NCBI GenBank assembly: GCA_963776055.1
Contig: CAVZLD010000007.1
Location: forward strand, 124,001 to 188,000
Length of the DNA: 64,000 nt
DNA from: CAVZLD01 sp963776055
GTDB taxonomy: Bacteria > Planctomycetota > Planctomycetia > Pirellulales > Pirellulaceae
Direction of reading: 5' to 3'
How positions within the stretch are numbered: the stretch's first letter is position 1; each line of letters opens with the position of its first letter. A program made the translations under genes and the position numbers. This document shows, piece by piece, positions 1 to 8,832 of this stretch. A model generated the notes under the pieces. It was not told the DNA's origin, searched no databases, and saw nothing but the letters and a program-made list of their open reading frames with translations.

Positions 1-1
1 C

Positions 2-493
2 ATGGTTTTTCCGTTGCCCGTGGGCTTGCCGTTGTCGATCTACGAGAACGTGGCCTACGCCCCGCGTCGGGCCGGACTGCACGATCGGCAGGAGTTGGAC
101 GAATTGGTGGAAACCTGCCTCCGTCAGGCCGTGCTGTGGGACGAAGTCAAGGATCGGTTGCACACGTTGGGGACCAAATTGTCCGGCGGCCAACAGCAGC
201 GGCTTACGCTGGCCCGTGCCCTTTCGCATCGTCCGGACATTCTGTGCCTGGATGAATTCTCGATTGCCATCGATCCGGTGACGACGATGAAGATCGAAGA
301 CGTCCTGCTGGAACTGAAAAACAAAATGACAATCGTCCTGGTGACGAACTTGGTCCAGCAGGCACACCGCCTTGCCGATCAGACCGCCTTCCTGAATCGT
401 TCGCAGTTGGTGGAGATTGGGGAAACCGAAATGATGTTCACCGAGCCGAACAACCCGCTGACTTATGAATACGTGACGGGAGGGTTCGGTTAA
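2..493 (+). CDS. pstB: PstB-type phosphate ABC transporter ATPase, copy 1 (5' end outside window)
   Basis: C-terminal part of a phosphate-import ABC ATPase; the Walker A region lies upstream of the window. The ABC signature LSGGQQQR is intact (from about base 179), and the Walker B region ends in the catalytic Glu (LCLDE). Two nucleotide-contacting positions are unusual. The Q-loop reads MVFPLP, with Pro where PstB has Gln (MVFQKP), and the H-loop reads VTNLVQQA, with Asn (347-349) where PstB has the switch His (VTHNMQQA). The Walker B Pro is Phe. The stop overlaps the ATG of the next pstB-like gene (TAATG), so the two are probably translationally coupled. I infer this subunit pairs with the next one as a heterodimer. 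Confidence 0.9.
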   Translation: MVFPLPVGLPLSIYENVAYAPRRAGLHDRQELDELVETCLRQAVLWDEVKDRLHTLGTKLSGGQQQRLTLARALSHRPDILCLDEFSIAIDPVTTMKIEDVLLELKNKMTIVLVTNLVQQAHRLADQTAFLNRSQLVEIGETEMMFTEPNNPLTYEYVTGGFG

Positions 494-1312
494 TGGCAGC
501 CTCCCAGAGTGCGTCCGTGGGGGACGCGGTACCGGCGCCCCGGTCGGATCAGTTCAGTATTCGGACTCGGGATCTCGAACCTGTGGTACGGAGATTTCCA
601 GGCGCTGAAGCAGGTGACGATCAATATTCACCGGGGCAAGATCACCGGCCTGATTGGACCCTCCGGATGCGGAAAGACCACTTTGCTCCGCAGCTTCAAC
701 CGGATCAACGAGCGATACGGCAACGTCACCACGACCGGGGAAATTTCGATTCTCGACAAGAATATCTACGATGCCGATATCTCCCTCAGTGAGCTGCGAA
801 AGACGGTGGGGATGGTCTTTCAACGCCCCAACCCGTTGCCGATTTCGATTTACGAGAATGTTGCGTTTGGCCTGCGGATCCACTCGACGCGGAAAGAAGT
901 CAAGGCGTCTTCGCGAGATGAGATGGTGGAATCATCGCTGCGGGAAGTCCAACTGTGGGATGCCGTGAAAGACAACTTGAAGAAGCGCGCCACGACGTTG
1001 ACGCTGGAACAGCAGCAGAAGCTGTGCATCGCTCGACTGCTGCCGCTGAAACCGCGCGTGATCCTGATGGATGAACCCTGTTCCGCGCTGGACGCCGAAG
1101 GAATCGAGCGGGTCGAGGAGATGATCGCCAGTCTGCGGGAGCGATACACGGTCGTGATCGTGACCCACAACATGGCGCAGGCTCGGCGAGCAACCGACGA
1201 GTGCATCTACATGCTGCTGGGGGAGATCATCGAGCATGCGGATACGTCCGATCTGTTTCTGAATCCGCAGCGAGAAGAGACCGAGATGTATATCGAAGGT
1301 CGCTACGGCTGA
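493..1312 (+). CDS. pstB: PstB-type phosphate ABC transporter ATPase, copy 2 (one frameshift)
   Basis: Second phosphate-import ATPase, about 272 residues, the normal PstB length. Walker A GPSGCGKTT, Q-loop GMVFQRPNP, Walker B VILMDEP and H-loop VTHNM are canonical. The signature is not: LTLEQ (998-1012) replaces LSGGQ. The start is the ATG at 493, overlapping the previous stop. Frame 1 gives a PstB-like N-terminus (FSIRTRDL), and the sense continues as NLWYGDFQALK in frame 2, so one extra base lies near 577. The partner upstream has the intact signature but lost its own Q- and H-loop residues, which suggests an asymmetric pair. PhoU follows after 104 bases. Confidence 0.92.
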
Positions 1313-1416
1313 TACTCGCCGGACAGAAGATCTCGCAGTGGCCCGATCGTGCTCGGCCAGAAAAACACCACCGGTTGCCGGCCGGTTCATGCATACTCGA
1401 CCAGGAGATTCGGGCG

Positions 1417-2112
1417 ATGAAGAAGATGGAACGAGAATTGGCCTTCTTGCGGCAGAAGGTCATCGATATGGGGAACCTGACGGAAAAGATGGTTCTGCGG
1501 GCAATCGAAGGCATGGCGGAACCGCAGAAGACGGAGCGGTTCCAGCAGGTGATGGAGTACGAGAGCCAGCTCGATCTGATGCAGTTGGAGATCGACCGCG
1601 AAGCCATCCGTCTGCTGACAATCTACAGCCCGGTCGCCGCCGACCTGCGGACCGTGATGTCGATCTCGCGGATCACCGCCGAACTGGAGCGAATCGGCGA
1701 TCAGGCGGTGAACCTCTGTGAGAGCCTGCAGCTGATGATCGCCAAGAGCGATGTGCTGGTGATGCCGGCGCTGTTCAAGATGTCGGACATCGTGAAGGCG
1801 ATGGTCAGCGACGCGCTGAATGCCTTCGTGCAAAGCGATATTCAGAAAGCGCAAGCGACGATCGCCGGTGACAACGTGGCCGACGTGTTGAACGACCAGA
1901 TTCTGGAGGAATTGCTGAACCTGGAACGCGTCCGCGAGGTTCTTAGCGAAACAGATGAAATCGCGGCTGCCCTTTCGCAGCTTCTGATCGCCCGCGCGCT
2001 CGAACGGATCGCCGATCTGTGCACAAACGTCAGCGAGGAAATCGTCTACATGGTCAAAGGCCGCGATATCCGGCACCAGACAGCGTGCACCGAAGAGGCG
2101 GAGGAGAGCTGA
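1417..2112 (+). CDS. phoU: Phosphate transport system regulator PhoU
   Basis: PhoU is the cytoplasmic helical protein that links the Pst transporter to the PhoR/PhoB sensor system. The 231-residue product has the two tandem three-helix repeats of the family, each with an E-x-x-x-D type metal-binding stretch: RITAELERIGDQAVNL in the first and ARALERIADLCTNVSEE in the second. The length matches known PhoU proteins. The ATG at 1417 follows an AGGAG site; the open frame upstream of it is a shadow of the pstB-like gene. The gene sits between pstB and a PhoB-type regulator, the common order of pst operons. The frame is intact. Confidence 0.95.
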   Translation: MKKMERELAFLRQKVIDMGNLTEKMVLRAIEGMAEPQKTERFQQVMEYESQLDLMQLEIDREAIRLLTIYSPVAADLRTVMSISRITAELERIGDQAVNLCESLQLMIAKSDVLVMPALFKMSDIVKAMVSDALNAFVQSDIQKAQATIAGDNVADVLNDQILEELLNLERVREVLSETDEIAAALSQLLIARALERIADLCTNVSEEIVYMVKGRDIRHQTACTEEAEES

Positions 2113-2190
2113 AGCCCGACCGGAGCAGCTCGTTTCCCCAACGCGATCCGCGGAACCTCCCTCGGAATGGCCGACGAGGAGTGATTGCAA

Positions 2191-2889
2191 ATGAGTGGCT
2201 TCCGGATCCTGATCGTCGAGGATGACCGATCGCTGGCCGATGTGCTCTCCTATAATCTGCGGGCGGCCGGCTATGAAGTGGGGGCCGAACAGGATGGGCG
2301 GCGGGGCCTCGACGCCGCTCGTCAACATCCGCCTGATCTCGTCCTGCTGGACTTGATGCTTCCCGGCATGGATGGTTTGGATGTCTGCCGTCGGTTGCGC
2401 AGCGACCCGACCACGCAAATGTTGCTGGTGATGATGCTGACTGCCAAGGCCGAGGAAATGGACCAGATCATCGGTTTCGCCGTGGGCGCAGATGACTACG
2501 TGACCAAGCCGTTCAGCGTGAAAGTCGTCCTGGAACGGATCAAAGCTCTTCTGCGACGGCGCGATCTCTCGGCGGAACAGCAGGAGGTGGTCGTCAGTCA
2601 GGGAGTGTTGATCGATCGTCGGCGACACATCGCGACCGTGGGCGATCAGGAACTACCTTTGACGCGTTCGGAGTTCAGCTTGCTAGATGCCCTTATTCGA
2701 CAACCGGGGCGGGCCTTTTCGCGTGGTGATCTGATTGATGCCGCCTTGGGCGATGATGCCGTCGTGCTGGAACGGACGATTGATGTCCACATCCGTTCGC
2801 TGCGCAAAAAGCTGGGCCCCTACGCCGAACTCATTCAGACCGTGCGCGGAGTTGGCTACCGGTTCCGCGATGCGCACAGCGCCGGATGA
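2191..2889 (+). CDS. OmpR/PhoB-family response regulator
   Basis: Winged-helix two-component regulator of 232 residues. The receiver domain (about 1-120) has the acidic pair D11/D12, phospho-acceptor D54 (LVLLDLMLPGMDG), T84 and K106 (DDYVTKPF). The C-terminal OmpR-type DNA-binding domain (about 130-228) ends in the usual wing motif QTVRGVGYRF. The ATG at 2191 lies about 10 bases after GAGGAG; a TTG two codons earlier is less likely. Its place behind phoU suggests it is the PhoB of the phosphate regulon, but no histidine kinase follows, so PhoR must be elsewhere. Calling it phoB is inference from context. Confidence 0.9.
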   Translation: MSGFRILIVEDDRSLADVLSYNLRAAGYEVGAEQDGRRGLDAARQHPPDLVLLDLMLPGMDGLDVCRRLRSDPTTQMLLVMMLTAKAEEMDQIIGFAVGADDYVTKPFSVKVVLERIKALLRRRDLSAEQQEVVVSQGVLIDRRRHIATVGDQELPLTRSEFSLLDALIRQPGRAFSRGDLIDAALGDDAVVLERTIDVHIRSLRKKLGPYAELIQTVRGVGYRFRDAHSAG

Positions 2890-3042
2890 CTGGCGAATCT
2901 CGTCTGCAGGGGCACGCCGCGCAGAGGGAATGTGCGATCGCGGTGCCCCGGTTTTGCCGTTTTGCGTACGGCAAAATCCGCACACATTGTATTCCCGGAA
3001 TCTTTCCTGGTTGTTCGTTGCGAGCAGTAGGTGCCCAATTAG

Positions 3043-3057
3043 ACTCAAAAATTGAGT
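3043..3057. promoter_or_regulatory. 15-bp perfect palindrome upstream of the PEP-CTERM gene
   Basis: The sequence ACTCAAAAATTGAGT consists of ACTCAA and its exact reverse complement around AAA. It lies 56 bases before the PEP-CTERM start codon, in the only AT-rich part of the 223-base gap after the regulator gene. A short symmetrical site there could be an operator for a dimeric regulator; this is inference from position and symmetry only. Confidence 0.35.
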
Positions 3058-3112
3058 AGTACGATTCGATTCGCAATCCAACCGTTTGAGTCTACACCTG
3101 GGAGGACCTGTC

Positions 3113-3640
3113 ATGTCTCGTTGGGCATTGTGCCTACTGCTTGTCATCGCTCTGACTTCGTCCGCAACCGCATCGCTGCACACCTTCACACTGAACTCGG
3201 TGGATGATCCCGGTTTCACGGTCGTCAAGCCGGATTTTGAGTTGGCGGATACCTCGCCACCGGCGTTTCCCGGCTACTTCTATGCGAATTCTGGCAACAC
3301 GATGCAGATTCAGTTGGAACCGCTGGGCGAATACTTCTCGCTGGAAACCGTCGGTGTCCTGAATGATTTTGTGAGCCTGACGTTCAAGAATCCCGGTGGA
3401 CTGGTGTGGATGGCGTTTCCGGGCGTCACCGATTCCGTGAAAGGCAGCCCGCTGCCTGATTTCACCGCAGATGGGACCTATCAACGAAGTCCCGAACTTC
3501 CGGGCTACCCGGGAACCACGAAGATGAATGCCACGATCACCGCCGTGCCGGAACCCTCCGCGCTGGGCTTCGGCGCCATTGCCGTCGGTTTGGTGGGCAT
3601 CGGCCGGTTCATTCGACGCAAAAAGACGGCTCCCGCGTGA
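3113..3640 (+). CDS. PEP-CTERM sorting-domain protein
   Basis: Secreted 175-residue protein of unknown function. It starts with a signal peptide (MSRWALCLLLVIALTSS, cleavage near ATAS) and ends with a PEP-CTERM signal: VPEPSALG at about residues 148-155, a hydrophobic segment, then the basic tail RRKK. In bacteria with exosortase such tails direct sorting to the cell surface. The middle (about 20-145) is predicted beta-rich with no family I recognise. A GGAGG site precedes the ATG at 3113 and a terminator follows the stop, so the gene appears to be a single unit. Confidence 0.88.
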   Translation: MSRWALCLLLVIALTSSATASLHTFTLNSVDDPGFTVVKPDFELADTSPPAFPGYFYANSGNTMQIQLEPLGEYFSLETVGVLNDFVSLTFKNPGGLVWMAFPGVTDSVKGSPLPDFTADGTYQRSPELPGYPGTTKMNATITAVPEPSALGFGAIAVGLVGIGRFIRRKKTAPA

Positions 3641-3676
3641 TGTGACACACGGGCATCGGTTCGGATCCTTCCCCTG

Positions 3677-3714
3677 AAGAAACGCCGGAGCTTCGGTTTC
3701 GGCGTTTCTTTTGT
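3677..3714 (+). terminator. Rho-independent terminator after the PEP-CTERM gene
   Basis: An 11-bp perfect stem, AAGAAACGCCG (3677-3687) and CGGCGTTTCTT (3700-3710), closes a 12-base loop and runs into a T-rich stretch (TTTTGTT). It starts 36 bases after the PEP-CTERM stop codon. Confidence 0.85.
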
Positions 3715-4049
3715 TGGTAGCGGCCCCAGGGCAGGGCGGGCCGGTTCGGGGAAGATCGCAGCGGCTCCGACCGCGAAAAGACGCGGAACCTGCGGACGAG
3801 TGCGGATGGGAGGATGAGCTGCCGCGGATGCGCGTTGGCGGGGCTCACCGACGCCCCCCCCTTTACGACGTGCCACGTTGCTCTTGACGCGGCGGGGCTG
3901 ACTCCCGTATCGGGGAATCCAAGCCGGCGGGGATCGGCAGCACATGCAGCGCGGAACGCTTTCCGTCGGCCGGTCGACATGGACCTGCCGCGACGTTCCC
4001 GGCGGGCTCCGGTCGGTTGCCAGCAGATCGGCACGGAAGGTTGGTACCG
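3715..4049. other. Non-coding gap between terminator and glycosyltransferase
   Basis: GC-rich gap with no open frame that resembles a protein. The only signal I see is a GGAAGG ribosome-binding site just before the ATG at 4050. Confidence 0.5.
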
Positions 4050-4928
4050 ATGATTTCGACCACACGCACGTCCCCGACCGTTGCGATTCTCGTCTCGAGC
4101 TATCAACGACCACGGCACTTGGAGCGTGTGCTGGCTTCGATTGAATGTCAGCAAGGCGTCGCCGGGCAGATGGAAGTTGTCGTGACGGATGACGGCTCCC
4201 AGGACGATACGGCCGCCGTGGTCGCGGCTTTCGCGAGGCGAGTCGATTTTCCGGTCCAATTCACGACGCACCAGCACTGCGATTTCCAGCTGGCTCGCTG
4301 CCGCAATGAAGGCGTCGCCGCCAGTTGTGCTGACTACCTCCTATTCCTGGATGGCGATTGCCTGATCCCCCCCGATCATGTGTGGCAGCACGTACGCCGG
4401 CGACGTCGAGCCGTGGCGATGGCCGGTTACTGCTGCCTGCTGGACCGCCGGGCGACGGAACGACTGACCGTCGCGGATGTTTACCGGCAACGCTACCTCG
4501 CGTCGGTCCACCCCGCCGAATACCGCAAGCTCGCTCGGATGGACCGCAAAGCGCGGCTTTATCGTTTCCTGCGGCATCCTCGTCGACCGAAGCTCTTCGG
4601 CGGGAATATTGGAATCCACCGGGCCGACTTCGAACGGGTCAATGGGTACGACGAGCTGTTTCAAGGTTGGGGCTGCGAGGATGACGATCTGCGGTGGCGA
4701 TTGCGGCGCGCCGGCACGCGGATCGAGTCGATTCTGCGCTGGACCCGAACCTATCATCTTTGGCACTCGCGAGATCCGTCCAATCCGACAACCTGGCGGG
4801 AGGGACGCAATGTTGCCTACTTGCGGACTCCGCATCGACCTGTCTTCTGCCGCAAGGGATTGGCTCGCGATCGAGCCCGCGAAACAACACGTCAGTCGGT
4901 CTTGACGCTCGTCCGCTTCCCCGAATAA
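4050..4928 (+). CDS. GT2-family glycosyltransferase
   Basis: GT-A fold glycosyltransferase of 292 residues, probably acting on cell-surface polysaccharide. The N-terminus has the nucleotide-sugar fold (VAILVSSYQRP, then VVVTDDGSQDD at about 50-60). The metal-binding DxD is DGD in LLFLDGDCLIP (about 100-110). A GT2/GT7-type segment FGGNIGIHRADF followed by GWGCEDDDLRWRLRRAG (about 205-225) supplies the acceptor-side acidic residues. The ATG at 4050 follows GGAAGG. A second glycosyltransferase starts 39 bases downstream and an ABC exporter after that, so this is probably the first gene of a surface-glycan export unit. The sugar and acceptor cannot be read from the sequence. Confidence 0.88.
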   Translation: MISTTRTSPTVAILVSSYQRPRHLERVLASIECQQGVAGQMEVVVTDDGSQDDTAAVVAAFARRVDFPVQFTTHQHCDFQLARCRNEGVAASCADYLLFLDGDCLIPPDHVWQHVRRRRRAVAMAGYCCLLDRRATERLTVADVYRQRYLASVHPAEYRKLARMDRKARLYRFLRHPRRPKLFGGNIGIHRADFERVNGYDELFQGWGCEDDDLRWRLRRAGTRIESILRWTRTYHLWHSRDPSNPTTWREGRNVAYLRTPHRPVFCRKGLARDRARETTRQSVLTLVRFPE

Positions 4929-4967
4929 GGTTCCGGCACTGCGAGAATCGCCGGAAGGGAGTGCGCC

Positions 4968-6176
4968 ATGCGAATCGGGATTATTCGACTGGGAGCGGCC
5001 CCGGTGCTCGTTCCCCCGTCGGCCGGTCTGTTTGGCGGTACTGATGTCCGAGCGGCTCTCTTCGCGCGCGGTCTGGCGCAGCAAACCGATCACGAGGTCA
5101 TCTTTGTCGTTTGCGCCCGTCGTGGTGGAATCGAGCCGATTCAGGATCGACTGCAGGTCCATCGGGTCACCGATCGCCGTCGGCCGAATGATCGGCGGTG
5201 GGATTTTCCCTCGGTCTGGCAGCTTCCATGGGATTTTTCGCAGCAACTCGTCCGTTCTCTCCATCGCCGGATTCGACAGCGGCCCTTGCCCTGGGGGCTC
5301 TGTTGTCGCTTGCCGGTGGATGTGCTCGCCACGTTTGGAGTGCAGGATCCCTCCGCAGCGGTCATCGAGGCGGCTCGCCGCTCGGGTAAGTCGTCGGTGC
5401 TGTTCCTCACGTCGGACCGCGACGTAGAACAGGCGTTTGCTGCGGCCTCATCTCCTTCGGTCCATGCACAGCGGATGCACAAGCTGGCGATCCTGCAGGC
5501 CGATGTGGTGGTTGCGCAGACCCGCTCCCAACAGCAACTCGTGCAGCAGTTCGCTCGGCGCGACGCGATTCTGATCCGCAACCCGATCGAGGTGGATTCG
5601 GCAGAGCAACCGCCACGATCCCTGGAACATCGTGGCCACGTTCTGTGGGTTGGTCGAGCGGACCGAGACTGCAAGCGCGCCGATCGATGCGTCGAGTTGG
5701 CTAAGGCCTGTCCGGACGTCCGGTTCGTTGCTGTCATGAATCGAATGGCCGCCCGAGATTACGATTGGCTCGTGAAGCACGCTCCGCGAAATCTGCGAAT
5801 GCTCGAACGCGTGTCGTGGGAGCGAAGTGATGCACTGTTCCGCGAAGCTCGAGCGGTGCTTAACACTTCCGACCACGAAGGATTTCCCAACACCTTCCTG
5901 CAGGCTGCCAAGTACGGATGTCCGATTCTCTCTTTCGTCGTCAATCCCGATCAGGTGCTGACTCGTTATCGGCTCGGCTTCTGTGCCGGTGGAGACCTGA
6001 CTCGCATGACGGAAATGCTGTGCTGTCTCTGGCAGCACCCGCAGCGGTTCGAGCACGTCAGCCGCGCTGCGCGGCAGTACGTGGCGGTCCACCACGAATG
6101 GACGGCTCGCGTCGCAGAATTCCACACGGTCCTGCAGCAGCTCCAGAGATCGACGGGTCGCCTTCGAGCGGCCTGA
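4968..6176 (+). CDS. GT4-family glycosyltransferase
   Basis: Intact 402-residue glycosyltransferase with the GT-B two-domain shape. The C-terminal nucleotide-sugar domain starts near residue 225 (HVLWVGRADRDCKRAD) and contains NTSDHEGFPNTFLQA (about 305-320), the E-x7-E type motif region of GT4 enzymes. The N-terminal domain has the Gly-rich start APVLVPPSAGLFGGTD. A GGAAGG site lies before the ATG at 4968. It stands between a GT2 enzyme and an MsbA-like exporter on the same strand, which suggests joint work on an exported glycan or lipid-linked saccharide. Donor and acceptor are unknown. Confidence 0.88.
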   Translation: MRIGIIRLGAAPVLVPPSAGLFGGTDVRAALFARGLAQQTDHEVIFVVCARRGGIEPIQDRLQVHRVTDRRRPNDRRWDFPSVWQLPWDFSQQLVRSLHRRIRQRPLPWGLCCRLPVDVLATFGVQDPSAAVIEAARRSGKSSVLFLTSDRDVEQAFAAASSPSVHAQRMHKLAILQADVVVAQTRSQQQLVQQFARRDAILIRNPIEVDSAEQPPRSLEHRGHVLWVGRADRDCKRADRCVELAKACPDVRFVAVMNRMAARDYDWLVKHAPRNLRMLERVSWERSDALFREARAVLNTSDHEGFPNTFLQAAKYGCPILSFVVNPDQVLTRYRLGFCAGGDLTRMTEMLCCLWQHPQRFEHVSRAARQYVAVHHEWTARVAEFHTVLQQLQRSTGRLRAA

Positions 6177-6260
6177 TGGAGCAGACGCTCTTGGCTCCTT
6201 CCGCGGATCTGTGCTACAACCCGCTCCGTTCCTTCCCGCGTTTCCGAGTACAACGCAGCC

Positions 6261-8257
6261 ATGGATAACTTTGCACGCGCAGTTCGAATGACGCTTCGTT
6301 ACCGTTGGACGGTGGCGGGCACCGTCGTCTTCTCCTTGATGGTCGCCATCTTCTGGGGCGGCAACATCGGGGCGCTCTACCCGGTAATTCAAGTCGCCTT
6401 TCAAGGTCGGCCGCTGCAGGCCTGGATGGACGAGGAGATTGAGAAATCGGAACAGATGGTGAATGAGCATGCGCAGCGAGTGCAGTCATTGCAGGCGCAG
6501 CTTGCAGCCGGCGATCACGGATCCCCGACCATGCAGCGTGAGCTGCGCGAGGCTCAGTTTGACCTGCAGGCGGAGCAGAAAGTGTTGCAGACGCGTCAGT
6601 GGGTCCGCCCTTGGATGGATCGCTGGCTGCCGAGGGATCCCTTCCGTACCGTGCTGCTGATCGTTTCGATGCTGATGGTGGCCACTGTCGCCAAGGGGAT
6701 CTGTGTCTTTGCGAATGCGATGTGCGTCGATCGCTTAGCTCGACGAGTGACCTTCGACATGCGTCGCGAGTTCTATCACAAGGCGCTGCGACTGGATCTG
6801 GCAGCGTTTGGTGAGGAGCGAGCGAGCGGTTTGATGAGCCGTTTTCATTCGGATATCAAATGTCTCTCCGCCGGTATCCGCAATCTGTTCGGCAGTGCCG
6901 TGCGGGAACCGCTCAAAATGATCGCGTGCCTGATCGGCGCGTCCTACATCAGTTGGCGGCTGCTGTTGTTCTCGCTGCTGCTCACCCCACTGGTCGGTTT
7001 GCTGATCCGGAAACTGGGGGCTTCCATCAAGCGTGCGAATCGTCGAGTGCTCGAAGAGATCACCCAGCTGTTCGGTGTCTTGACGGAGACGTTCACGGGA
7101 TTCAGACGGTCCAGGCCTACACGTTGGAGCAGCGGGAACGCCGGCGGTTTCACCAGGTCTCGAAGAAATGTCTCCAGAAAGGGATGCGGATCGCGCTGTA
7201 CAGTTCGCTGACCAAACCGGTGACGGAAGTGATGGGGATCGGCGTGATCTCGCTGGCGCTGACCGCCGGTGCGTACCTGACCCTGAACCAAGAGACACAC
7301 CTGCTGGGGGTTCGGCTCTGCGATCGCCCGCTCGATCTTCCTTCCCTGCTGATTTTCTACGGCCTGTTGATCGGGGCCACGGAACCGGCGCGGAAGTTGT
7401 CCGAGATCTTCAATTCGTTGCAGGCCGGGATGGCGGCGGCCGATCGGCTGTTTCCAGTTCTGGATCGAGAACCCGCGATTCAGAATCCGGACCATCCACG
7501 GGCCTTGCCCCGGCGACATCGGCGGATCACTTTTGAACATGTCGACTTTCAGTACGAGGCGGATGTGCCGATATCTGAGCGATATCAATTTTACCGTGGA
7601 GTTTGGGGAGACGATTGCCATCGTCGGGCCCGAATGGGTGTGGTAAGACGACGTTGGTGCAGCTGCTACCCCGCTTCTTCGATCCGGCTCGTGGAGCCGT
7701 TCGACTGGATGACGTGGATCTGCGCGAGGCCCGGTTGCGGGAGCTGCGTCGCAAGATCGGCGATTGTCACGCAGCAATCGCCGCTGTTCGACGATACGGT
7801 GTTCAACAACATTTTGAGCGGACGGTTGGAGGCCAATTCGCTGGAAGTCCACCGCGCGGCCCGATGTGCGCGGGCGGATCGCTTCATCACCGAGAAGCTG
7901 CCGGATGGATACGAGACGGTGGTTGGCGCCGGAGGCAGCCGGCTATCAGGCGGTCAACGGCAGCGCGTGGCTTTGGCCCGAGCCATCTTGCGTGACCCGG
8001 AAATCTTGATCCTGGACGAAGCAACCAGCCAGATCGATCTGGAAAGCGAACAGCTGATTCACCAGGCGCTCGAGGAGTTTGCAAAAGACCGGACGGTGTT
8101 TATCGTCACCCACCGACTCTCGACACTTGCCCTGGCCGACCGTATTCTCGTGCTGGATGCCGGCCGGGTGGCCGACCTGGGGACCCATCGGGATCTGATC
8201 CAACGTTGTCCGTTGTACGAACGACTGTACTCGCTTCAGTTCCAACGAACCGCGTAA
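6261..8257 (+). CDS. MsbA-like ABC exporter, fused permease-ATPase (four frameshifts)
   Basis: Half-transporter of about 664 residues with six membrane helices and a C-terminal ATPase, of the lipid A/glycan exporter type. The ATPase shows VGPNGCGKTT, Q-loop VTQQSPLF, signature RLSGGQRQR, Walker B ILILDEATSQ and VTHRLST. Between the first helix (about 18-42) and the second (about 129-145) lies a charged, Gln/Glu-rich segment of roughly 75 residues (about 50-125), much longer than the equivalent loop in typical MsbA. Sense jumps frame near 7102 (one base missing from a G run), 7575, 7632 and 7756 (one extra base each). It follows two glycosyltransferase genes. The substrate is inferred. Confidence 0.88.
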
Positions 8258-8429
8258 GCGTCTCCACGAAGCGCGTACGATCGAACACCTGTCAATCACG
8301 GAGGAGCCGCTGCGGACGTTAGCCCACGGTTCCGGGCAGGGCTTGCCCATCGCCAGACGGAATCGCTTCCCAGCGAACGGGCGGGATGTTTTCGAGTTTT
8401 CTCGGAAACGAGGACCCGATCGAGAGTCG

Positions 8430-8694
8430 TCAGTGGAGCCAGTTGCGCTGCCAGTCGTTCGTTCGGCTCGCCGCGTACTGCACGTCGATCGAGTTGATCA
8501 GTTCGCAGCCGTCGGCGACACTTCGAACGAGCTCCTGAGCGAGTTGCTTGTGGTAGAACGTGTCGACATGGCCGGAGAGCACCAGTGCATCGTCGACTTG
8601 TTCTACCTTGATCTCGCGTAGGGCATGGATCGGACTACTCGAGCAAAGCCCCTTGCGCACGGTCGTGCGTCGTGGCGGCCAGAATTTCGGCCAT
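8430..8694 (-). CDS. BON-domain protein (one frameshift)
   Basis: Small protein of about 87 residues. After a start MAEILAATTHDRAQGALL the chain resembles a BON domain: IKVEQVDDALVLSGHVDTFYHK, then AQELVRSVADGCELINSIDVQ. BON domains bind membrane or lipid surfaces in periplasmic and stress proteins; there is no signal peptide here. The ATG at 8694 is preceded by GGAGGG. The first frame meets a TAG after CTCGAG and the BON sense continues one base later, so there is an extra base near 8650. It lies 138 bases downstream of cysC on the same strand. Confidence 0.75.
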
Positions 8695-8832
8695 GACAAA
8701 CGTCCCTCCATGGTTCACGGGATCGAAAACTTCGAGGAAAGGCCGTTCATCCAACGAGCAGCCTTGCGAACAGGAGACGGACCCGTCCAGCCATTCAACA
8801 AGTTTTACGGTACTCCTTTCGCCGCCCTGCTG

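Noticed and set aside
1387..2628. 413-codon open frame on the minus strand across phoU and the regulator gene
   Set aside because: It has no family motif, and both plus-strand proteins are diagnostic. GC-rich genes leave long open antisense frames.
6261..8257. Pseudogene reading of the MsbA-like and other broken genes
   Set aside because: Sense resumes exactly after each indel, with every catalytic motif conserved, and essential genes are equally affected. This fits sequence error.
8258..8429. Possible small gene between the exporter and the BON gene
   Set aside because: Its short open frames lack start sites and coding character.
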